A stretch of 12,360 nt of DNA from Actinomycetes bacterium (lineage in GTDB: Bacteria; Actinomycetota; Acidimicrobiia; Acidimicrobiales; Microtrichaceae). The position numbers and the translations under genes were made by a program. How positions within the stretch are numbered: the stretch's first letter is position 1; the number at the start of each line of letters is the position of its first letter. The DNA lies in NCBI GenBank assembly GCA_023423475.1, contig JAFAFN010000178.1:1-12360 (forward strand), given 5' to 3'. Under the pieces are notes generated by a model. The model had not been told where the DNA came from and did no database searches. It saw nothing but the letters and a program-made list of their open reading frames with translations. This document shows positions 6,714 to 11,520 of this stretch, in pieces.

Positions 6714-7892
6714 GTGCTGGACCCATACGAGGTGACCGTCGATCCATCCGAGGCCGGCTTCGACCCGGCAGCGCTCGACACCTTCCGGGCGAAGGTCGCC
6801 CAGCAGGTGGACGAGGGCCGCATGCCAGCGGGGCAGTACGCCTTCGCGGTCGACGGCCAGCTGGCCGTGTTCGAGGCCTACGGCGACGCCACGACCGCCA
6901 CCCGCTTCAACGTCTTCTCGGCGACGAAGGCGCTCATCGCCGGCGTCGTCTGGCAGCTCATCGGCGAGGGGCGCCTCGCTCCGTCGACCCGGATCATCGA
7001 GGTGATCGACGACCTCGGCGTCGACGGTCGCACCCCGGAGTGGATGGCGTCGATCACCCTCGAGCAGCTGCTCACCCACACCGGCGGGTTCCCCTTCGCG
7101 CCGCTCGGCCCGGACCGTTGGGCGTCGCGGGACGAGCGCCGCGCCGCGTTCCGCCGGTGGTTCGCGACGACCGAGCCCGGCACCGCGTTCTCGTACCACC
7201 CGCTGTCCGCTCATTGGATCGCGGCCGAGATGATCGAGACCCTCGAGGGGCGCGACTACCGCGACGTCGTCGCCGATCGGATCGTCGAGCCGCTCGGACT
7301 GCGTGGGTTCTCCCTCGGCGTGCCGGCGGACGCGCAGGACGACATCGCCGAGCTGACCCTCGTCGGCGAGGCTCCCTCGTACGAGGAGCTCGCCGCGGTG
7401 TTCGGCGACTTCGACACCTCACTGCTCGACGCGGTGAGCGCCGAAGCGTTGCTCGAGTTCAACCGGCCCGACGTGCGCGCCGTCGGCGTGCCGGGCGGTG
7501 GGGGCATCGCGACCGCAGCCGACCTGGCGATCTACTACCAGGCACTGCTGCACGACCCCCTCGGTCTGTGGAAGCCCGAGGTGCTCGCGGACGGCACCGG
7601 CAACATCCGCTGCACGTTGCCCGACGTGATGAAGGGCATCCCGTCGAACCGCAGCCTCGGGCTGATCATCGCCGGCGACGACGGTATGGGCGCCCTGCGG
7701 GGCATGGGACCGACGGTGTCGCCCCGGGCGTTCGGCCACAACGGCGCCGCGGGTCAGATCGCCTGGGCCGACCCGGACACCGGTGTGTCGTTCGCGCTCA
7801 CCACGTCGGGCATCGACCCGCACTACCTGCGAGAGGGCCGTCGGACCGCCTCGCTCGCGGCGAAGGCCGGACTCTGCAGGAGCGCATCATGA
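6714..7892 (+). CDS. Serine hydrolase of the beta-lactamase/esterase (class C-like) superfamily
   Basis: This protein of about 392 residues belongs to the serine beta-lactamase/penicillin-binding-protein fold group, whose cytoplasmic members are mostly esterases or peptidases (EstB-like). The nucleophile motif SATK is at residues 69-72, in FNVFSATKALIAGVVWQLI. The second motif is at Tyr161 (FSYHPLSAHW), where the third residue is Pro instead of the usual Asn. The third motif is HNGAAGQ from His342. QLLTHTGGF is the conserved loop of this superfamily. No signal peptide is seen, so secretion and antibiotic hydrolysis are unlikely. The start is uncertain (GTG 6714 or 6705; no ribosome binding site). 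The stop overlaps the next gene's start as ATGA, so the two are probably co-translated. The substrate is unknown. Confidence 0.9.
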   Translation: MLDPYEVTVDPSEAGFDPAALDTFRAKVAQQVDEGRMPAGQYAFAVDGQLAVFEAYGDATTATRFNVFSATKALIAGVVWQLIGEGRLAPSTRIIEVIDDLGVDGRTPEWMASITLEQLLTHTGGFPFAPLGPDRWASRDERRAAFRRWFATTEPGTAFSYHPLSAHWIAAEMIETLEGRDYRDVVADRIVEPLGLRGFSLGVPADAQDDIAELTLVGEAPSYEELAAVFGDFDTSLLDAVSAEALLEFNRPDVRAVGVPGGGGIATAADLAIYYQALLHDPLGLWKPEVLADGTGNIRCTLPDVMKGIPSNRSLGLIIAGDDGMGALRGMGPTVSPRAFGHNGAAGQIAWADPDTGVSFALTTSGIDPHYLREGRRTASLAAKAGLCRSAS

Positions 7893-8506
7893 AGCTCGGC
7901 GACCGACCCGGTCCACCAGAGGTGCACGTCGCCCGTCCCGCCGAGTGGCTGGTCATCGGCGAGATGCTCGGCGATGCCTTCCATGACGATCCGCTGTGGG
8001 AGTGGATGGGCCCGGATTCGCGACGTCGGCGTCGTCACCTGGGCTCCCTGTTCGCACAGGTGGTCAAGCCGTTGGTCGCGTCGGGGTGGGGACACACCAA
8101 CGCGGACCGCTCCGGCGCAGCGGTGTGGGCTGCACCGGATCGCTGGAAGACCTCGAACCGAGAGGCCGTGCCGCTGATGCTGCCGTTCCTGCGGCTGGCC
8201 GGACTGTCGCACCTCCGCAGCGCCATGACGGCGATCGAGACGATGGAGAAGACCCATCCGACCGAACCGCACTGGTACCTCGAGATCGTCGGCGCCGATC
8301 CGTCCCGACGGGGCCAGGGCATCGGCTCGTCGCTGCTCACCCCGGGGGTGGAGCGCTGCGACGCCGAGGGCATGCCGGCGTACCTCGAGAGCTCCAAGAA
8401 GGAGAACATCCCCCTCTACGCCCGCTTCGGGTTCGAGGTGATGGACGAGGTCGTGCTCGCGCCGGGTGCGCCGCCGATCTGGCCCATGTGGCGCACCCCC
8501 CGCTGA
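7889..8506 (+). CDS. GNAT-family N-acetyltransferase
   Basis: This 205-residue protein has the GNAT fold signature. The acetyl-CoA pyrophosphate-binding loop is RRGQGIGSSLL (140-150), preceded by the strand WYLEIVGADPS (129-139). The C-terminal motif B region is AYLESSKKENIPLYARFGFEV (164-184 span), in which Tyr177 is the usual general acid position. The N-terminal part (AFHDDPLWEWMGPD) is typical of actinobacterial stand-alone GNATs. The ATG overlaps the hydrolase stop by 4 bases, and AGGAG at 7878-7882 lies 6 bases upstream, which fixes the start. The acceptor substrate cannot be predicted. It may modify a product or substrate of the coupled hydrolase, but that is inference from the overlap only. 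Confidence 0.93.
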   Translation: MKLGDRPGPPEVHVARPAEWLVIGEMLGDAFHDDPLWEWMGPDSRRRRRHLGSLFAQVVKPLVASGWGHTNADRSGAAVWAAPDRWKTSNREAVPLMLPFLRLAGLSHLRSAMTAIETMEKTHPTEPHWYLEIVGADPSRRGQGIGSSLLTPGVERCDAEGMPAYLESSKKENIPLYARFGFEVMDEVVLAPGAPPIWPMWRTPR

Positions 8507-8531
8507 CCCCGATCCGCCACCTTCCCTCGAA

Positions 8532-8575
8532 ATCCACTTCGTTCTCGAGGTGATCACCTCGAGAACGAAGTGGAT
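8532..8575. repeat. 44-bp perfect palindrome between convergent genes; candidate bidirectional terminator
   Basis: Bases 8532-8553 are the exact reverse complement of 8554-8575, with no spacer. The centre is TGATCA, and each arm contains CTCGAG. The palindrome begins 26 bases after the acetyltransferase stop and ends 6 bases before the TetR stop on the other strand, so both transcripts would fold it into a hairpin of about 20 bp. There is no following T-run, so intrinsic termination would be of the T-less kind often seen in actinobacteria. Protein binding, a dispersed repeat family or a mobile miniature element are alternatives. Confidence 0.85.
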
Positions 8576-8581
8576 CTGATG

Positions 8582-9124
8582 TCAGGAGGGGGCGAAGGCG
8601 GCGGCGCCCTGGGCCCAGGTGCGATCCAGATCCGAGACGTCCTGGAACCTGCCGTCGATCTCGAGGACGACCATGCCGTGGGCGAACGCCCACAGCGCCT
8701 GGGCCAGATGGGGTTCGCCCGTCACCAGGAAGAACGGTGTGCCCGCCCACTCCTCGAGCCCGTCGGGCAGCAGGTCCCTCGACAAGGGGCCGACGGTCGC
8801 CAGCCGGTACAGGTTGGGATGCTCCAGACCGATCCGGCGATAGGCCGCCAGCAACGACGCGACCGAGCCGGTCGGATCCGCCGGATCGACCGCCTCGTGC
8901 AGCTCGGCGCCCAACTGGGCGAAGGCGTCCTCGACCAGTGCGGAGCACAGCGCTGCCTTGTCGGGCAGGTGCTTGTAGATCGACGGCGCGCGGATCCCGA
9001 GCTCGTCGGCGACACGACGCATGGTCAGAGCGTCGGGTCCCTCGGCCTCGAGGATCGAGCCGGCGGCGGCGACGACCTCGGTCGCGCGTGGCGTCCGCGC
9101 CGTTCTGGCTGGCTGCACGCTCAC
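8582..9124 (-). CDS. TetR-family transcriptional regulator
   Basis: This 180-residue regulator has an N-terminal TetR helix-turn-helix at about residues 14-58 (ILEAEGPDALTMRRVADELG, then IRAPSIYKHLPDKAAL). The ligand-binding C-terminal half contains AYRRIGLEHPNLYRLAT (94-110), typical of the TetR_C_33/WHG group. The GTG start at 9122-9124 overlaps the stop of the nitroreductase-family gene as GTGA. An in-frame GTG six bases later is possible. No independent ribosome binding site is seen, so translation is probably coupled. Two inverted repeats sit in the promoter of this two-gene unit and are the natural binding site, so I infer that it represses its own operon. The ligand is unknown. Confidence 0.93.
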   Translation of the reverse strand: MSVQPARTARTPRATEVVAAAGSILEAEGPDALTMRRVADELGIRAPSIYKHLPDKAALCSALVEDAFAQLGAELHEAVDPADPTGSVASLLAAYRRIGLEHPNLYRLATVGPLSRDLLPDGLEEWAGTPFFLVTGEPHLAQALWAFAHGMVVLEIDGRFQDVSDLDRTWAQGAAAFAPS

Positions 9125-9618
9125 GCGCCGGCCGTGGGGCGCAGGCGGAACACCGGGTGCTTCGGGGCGATCGATGCCAGCTCCTCGTCGCTCGAGGTGC
9201 CGTCGACGCCGTCGAAGAACATGCCGACCTCGGCCTTCCACTTCACGAGGTAGGCCCGCAGCACGTCGACCTTGTCGGCGTCGTCGAGCTCGACCGCGAG
9301 CAGCTCGGTGCGCCGTCGACCGACGGTGAGCGAGAGTCGACCGCCGTTGGCCCTGACGTTGCGGACCCACTGGCCGTTGCCGCGGGCCGAGACGAGGAAC
9401 TGCTCGCCCGCGTGGTCGAGCAGGTTGACCGGGATCCGCTGCGGCTCGCCGCTCACACGGCCCGGCACCTCGAGGACCCGGCTGCCCCACACGCTGATGC
9501 CCCGGCGGGTCAGGAACGCGATGGCCCGGTTGTTGACGTTGCGGGTGAACCAACCCGGCGCTCGGTAGTGCGATCCGCTCGGAGTGGTCGTCTCGGTGGT
9601 GGATGTTCGAGCGCTCAT
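9121..9618 (-). CDS. Deazaflavin (F420)-dependent nitroreductase-family protein (Ddn/DUF385-like)
   Basis: This 165-residue protein matches the small split-barrel family that includes Ddn of mycobacteria, whose members use reduced F420 to reduce quinones or nitro compounds. Visible family features are the basic N-terminal segment (RNVNNRAIAFLTRRG), EVPGRVSGEPQRIPVNLL (50-67) and LVSARGNGQWVRNVRANGG (75-93), which form the F420-phosphate-binding core. It ends with the usual KHPVFRL strand (153-159). The ATG is fixed by AGGAG (9625-9629 on the opposite strand) 6 bases away. It is the first gene of an operator-controlled pair with the TetR gene, which suggests induction by a small molecule such as a quinone, nitro compound or lipid. 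Some family members bind F420 without known catalysis, so activity is inferred. Confidence 0.9.
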   Translation of the reverse strand: MSARTSTTETTTPSGSHYRAPGWFTRNVNNRAIAFLTRRGISVWGSRVLEVPGRVSGEPQRIPVNLLDHAGEQFLVSARGNGQWVRNVRANGGRLSLTVGRRRTELLAVELDDADKVDVLRAYLVKWKAEVGMFFDGVDGTSSDEELASIAPKHPVFRLRPTAGA

Positions 9619-9645
9619 GTCGATCTCCTGACCTCTGGCTCACCC

Positions 9646-9679
9646 TGTTAGCTTCTAACATGGGCTAACGGCGTTAGCC
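9646..9679. promoter_or_regulatory. Double inverted-repeat operator, probable TetR binding site
   Basis: Two perfect inverted repeats with 3-base spacers lie side by side: TGTTAG-ctt-CTAACA (9646-9660) and GGCTAAC-ggc-GTTAGCC (9663-9679). Four copies of the same GTTAG/CTAAC half-site therefore occur in 34 bases. They overlap the promoter of the nitroreductase/TetR pair. This is the expected layout of an autoregulatory TetR operator, and binding of two dimers is possible. The HNH gene on the other side could also be affected. Confidence 0.85.
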
Positions 9680-9685
9680 TGTCAA
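9657..9685 (-). promoter_or_regulatory. Promoter of the nitroreductase/TetR pair
   Basis: On the minus strand a consensus TTGACA (-35, 9680-9685) is followed after exactly 17 bases by CATGTT (-10, 9657-9662; matches at positions 2, 3 and 6). The second inverted repeat fills the spacer exactly, and the first covers the -10 and the likely start point near 9650. The leader would be about 30 bases and includes the AGGAG ribosome binding site. Confidence 0.7.
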
Positions 9686-9708
9686 GGGGCAGGCCCCGCG
9701 GATTTCCG

Positions 9709-9737
9709 CTGACACGGACGGGGCGATGGGGCACGAT
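9709..9737 (+). promoter_or_regulatory. Candidate promoter of the HNH gene
   Basis: CTGACA (9709-9714, five of six matches to TTGACA) is followed after 17 bases by CACGAT (9732-9737, three of six matches). Transcription would begin near 9744, leaving a short leader with GAGGA at 9753-9757. This position supports the ATG at 9766 and argues against the ATG at 9736. The -10 is weak. Confidence 0.35.
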
Positions 9738-9765
9738 GGTCCACGACCCGACGAGGAACGCCGCC

Positions 9766-10275
9766 ATGACGGTCCTGCTGCTCAACGCCAGCTTCGAGCC
9801 ACTCCGCGTGATCACCGTGCGCCGCGCGCTCGGACTGGTCATCGCGACCAAGGCGGACCTGATCGTCCCGATCGAGGACGAGGTCATCAGATCGACCGGT
9901 GGAGCGACGTTCGAGGTCCCCGCGGTGGTTCGTCTGCGACGGATGGTGCGCGTGCCGTTCCAGGCCACCGCGCCGCTGTCGCGCCGAGCCATCCAGACCC
10001 GCGACGGCCACCACTGCCAGGTCACCGGCTGCCAGCGCAAGGGCCAGACGATCGACCACGTGGTCCCGCGCTCGCGTGGCGGCACCCACGAGTGGCACAA
10101 CGTGGCGCTCATGTGCGTGCGCCACAACTCGCTCAAGGGCGACCGCTCGCTCGAGGAGCTGGGTTGGAGCCTCAAGCGCGAGCCGGAGGCGCCCCGCGGT
10201 GCGCTGATCCTGCTGTCGCGTGCCGGCATCCGGGTCCCGCCCGCGTCCTGGGGCCCCTACCTGCCGGCGGTCTGA
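9766..10275 (+). CDS. HNH endonuclease family protein
   Basis: This 169-residue protein has the HNH (beta-beta-alpha metal) nuclease motif: DGHHCQVTGC (80-89), IDHVVPRSRGG (96-106), WHN (110-112) and CVRHNSLKGDR (117-127). Asp97-His98 and Asn112 are the expected catalytic and metal residues. The structural zinc site would use Cys84, Cys89, Cys117 and His120, where the more usual fourth ligand is Cys. The N-terminus MTVLLLNASFEPLRVITVRR is the conserved start of a widespread actinobacterial HNH family with no settled role. The ATG at 9766 is chosen because GAGGA lies 8 bases before it. An upstream in-frame ATG at 9736 would add ten residues without a good ribosome binding site. No mobile or restriction-modification genes adjoin it, so it looks like a resident nuclease. 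Confidence 0.9.
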   Translation: MTVLLLNASFEPLRVITVRRALGLVIATKADLIVPIEDEVIRSTGGATFEVPAVVRLRRMVRVPFQATAPLSRRAIQTRDGHHCQVTGCQRKGQTIDHVVPRSRGGTHEWHNVALMCVRHNSLKGDRSLEELGWSLKREPEAPRGALILLSRAGIRVPPASWGPYLPAV

Positions 10276-10284
10276 GGCGCCGGC
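10263..10284 (+). terminator. Weak candidate hairpin at the end of the HNH gene
   Basis: A 7-bp GC stem (GCCGGCG/CGCCGGC) with an 8-base loop spans the HNH stop codon. There is no T-run, and such GC stems arise easily by chance in DNA of this composition. Confidence 0.25.
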
Positions 10285-10298
10285 GGGCATCGAACGTC

Positions 10299-10327
10299 GT
10301 GACATCGCGCCACGACTCACGTAAAGT
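10299..10327 (+). promoter_or_regulatory. Promoter of the Rieske oxygenase gene
   Basis: GTGACA (-35, 10299-10304, five of six matches) is followed after 17 bases by TAAAGT (-10, 10322-10327). The predicted start point, near 10334, falls inside the KstR-type palindrome, so a bound repressor would block initiation. The leader would be about 50 bases and includes GAGGAG (10374-10379), six bases before the ATG. Confidence 0.6.
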
Positions 10328-10340
10328 GGAACACGTTCTA
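10327..10340. promoter_or_regulatory. KstR-type operator
   Basis: The 14 bases TGGAACACGTTCTA fit the published KstR consensus TnnAACnnGTTnnA at every fixed position, and the arms TGGAAC/GTTCTA differ at one position from perfect symmetry. KstR is the TetR-family repressor of the cholesterol catabolism regulon in mycobacteria and rhodococci. The site overlaps the last base of the -10 and the transcription start, directly before a KshA-like gene. Other TetR repressors of lipid genes bind similar palindromes, so the exact regulator is inferred. Confidence 0.72.
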
Positions 10341-10385
10341 GTTTTTTGACCGCCAGATCGTCATCGACACGATGAGGAGCACACC

Positions 10386-11435
10386 ATGTCGAAGCGCTCA
10401 CCCTTCCCGATCCCCTTCGGCTGGTTCCAGGTCGCGTGGCCCGACGACGTGAAGATCGGCCAGGTCGTCCCGCTGGAGTACTTCGGCAAGCACCTCGCCC
10501 TCTGGCGCGACGACCACGGCGCGCCGCACGTCAACGACGCCTTCTGTCCGCACCTCGGCGCGCACTTCGGGCACGGCGGTTCGGTCGACGGCGAGGACCT
10601 CGTCTGCCCGTTCCACGGCTGGCGCTTCAACGCCGAGGGCCAGAACACACTCATCCCCTACTCGGAGCGCACCAACAAGAAGGCCTGCGTCCGCTCGTAC
10701 CCGACCATCGAGCGCAACGGCCTCATCCTTGCGTGGTACCACCCCGACGCCGTCGAGCCGATGTGGGAGATCCCCGAGATCCCGGAGTTCAACGACCCCG
10801 AGAACTTCACCCCGATGATCACCAAGACCTACCGGGTCGAGGCGCCGTGGCAGGAGCTCGCAGAGAACGGCGTCGACTCCGCGCACTTCCGCTACGTGCA
10901 CCACACCGAAGAGGTGCCCGAGCTCGAGTCCTACGTGATGGACGGACCGTTCTCGCACATGCGCTCGGCGCAGAAGTTCCCGACGCCCCGCGGCGTGGTC
11001 AACGGCCGCATCGACGCCGACTCCTACGGCCCGGGTGTCAGCTGCATCCACTTCTCCGGCATCATCGACACCGTCCTGATGGGCTGCAACGTCCCGATCG
11101 ACGACTCGACGTGCGAGATGCGCTTCAGCTTCACCGTCCGAAAGCTCGGTGACGACGAGGCGCTCAACTCGAGCGTCGGCCAGGCCTTCGTCGACGAGGT
11201 CGGCAAGCAGGTCGAGGAGGACAAGCCGATCTGGGAGAACAAGGCCCACCTCGTGCGACCGGCGCTGGCCGACACCGATGGCCCGTTCACCAAGTTCCGT
11301 CGCTGGGCCTCGCAGTTCTACGCCGAGGGCGTCGACGACTCCGCACTGGTCTACGAGCCCCAGGGCAGCTTCCCGGCCGAGACCGTCGTGACGGCCTCCC
11401 GCAAGCACGGCTCGGATCCGTTCGCGAACGACTGA
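10386..11435 (+). CDS. KshA-like Rieske non-heme iron oxygenase
   Basis: This 349-residue protein is the terminal oxygenase of a Rieske system, and its best fit is the 3-ketosteroid 9-alpha-hydroxylase (KshA)/steroid oxygenase branch. The Rieske 2Fe-2S ligands are Cys54 and His56 (CPHLGAHFG) and Cys74 and His77 (CPFHGWRF). The mononuclear iron site is in ENGVDSAHFRYVHH, with bridging Asp164 and ligands His167 and His172. A probable third ligand, Asp279, is in EEDKPIWENK. KshA-like landmarks are IPYSER, YPTIERNGLILAW and the C-terminal DGPFTKFRRWASQFYAEG. No membrane segment is seen. Reductase and ferredoxin components are not encoded nearby; the FAD reductase at 5135-6361 is not of the KshB type. 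GAGGAG six bases before the ATG fixes the start. The KstR-type operator upstream independently points to steroid or related lipid catabolism. The exact substrate and position of oxidation are not known. Confidence 0.9.
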   Translation: MSKRSPFPIPFGWFQVAWPDDVKIGQVVPLEYFGKHLALWRDDHGAPHVNDAFCPHLGAHFGHGGSVDGEDLVCPFHGWRFNAEGQNTLIPYSERTNKKACVRSYPTIERNGLILAWYHPDAVEPMWEIPEIPEFNDPENFTPMITKTYRVEAPWQELAENGVDSAHFRYVHHTEEVPELESYVMDGPFSHMRSAQKFPTPRGVVNGRIDADSYGPGVSCIHFSGIIDTVLMGCNVPIDDSTCEMRFSFTVRKLGDDEALNSSVGQAFVDEVGKQVEEDKPIWENKAHLVRPALADTDGPFTKFRRWASQFYAEGVDDSALVYEPQGSFPAETVVTASRKHGSDPFAND

Positions 11436-11459
11436 TCCGGTCCCGCTCCACGTCGCAGC

Positions 11460-11508
11460 CGATCGGCGCGTCGGACGGTCGCACTGCGACTGCCCGGTGC
11501 GCCGATCG
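11460..11508. terminator. Compound hairpin between convergent genes, candidate bidirectional terminator
   Basis: The outer arms 11460-11469 and 11499-11508 (CGATCGGCGC/GCGCCGATCG) are perfectly complementary, and two G-T wobbles plus three G-C pairs extend the stem inward to 15 pairs. Within the loop a second hairpin, GTCGC-act-GCGAC, sits at 11478-11490. It lies 25 bases after the oxygenase stop and 12 bases before the stop of the opposing membrane protein gene. No T-run follows on either strand. Confidence 0.6.
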
Positions 11509-11520
11509 TCGCGTCCGGGC

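Noticed and set aside
6714..7892. The serine hydrolase as an antibiotic-resistance beta-lactamase
   Set aside because: No signal peptide is seen, the YxN motif is altered, and the neighbours do not suggest resistance. Cytoplasmic esterase-like members of this fold are far more common.
9686..9708. Small GC palindromes (GGGGC-AG-GCCCC and GCGGA-TT-TCCGC) upstream of the HNH gene
   Set aside because: The loops are only two bases and the stems short; such pairs are expected by chance at this GC content.
9736..9765. An earlier ATG start for the HNH gene at 9736
   Set aside because: It lacks a ribosome binding site and falls in the candidate -10 element, whereas the ATG at 9766 has GAGGA eight bases before it and gives the conserved family N-terminus.
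9766..10275. The HNH gene as part of a restriction, defence or homing element
   Set aside because: No methyltransferase, recombinase, repeats or intron boundaries adjoin it, and base composition is like its neighbours.
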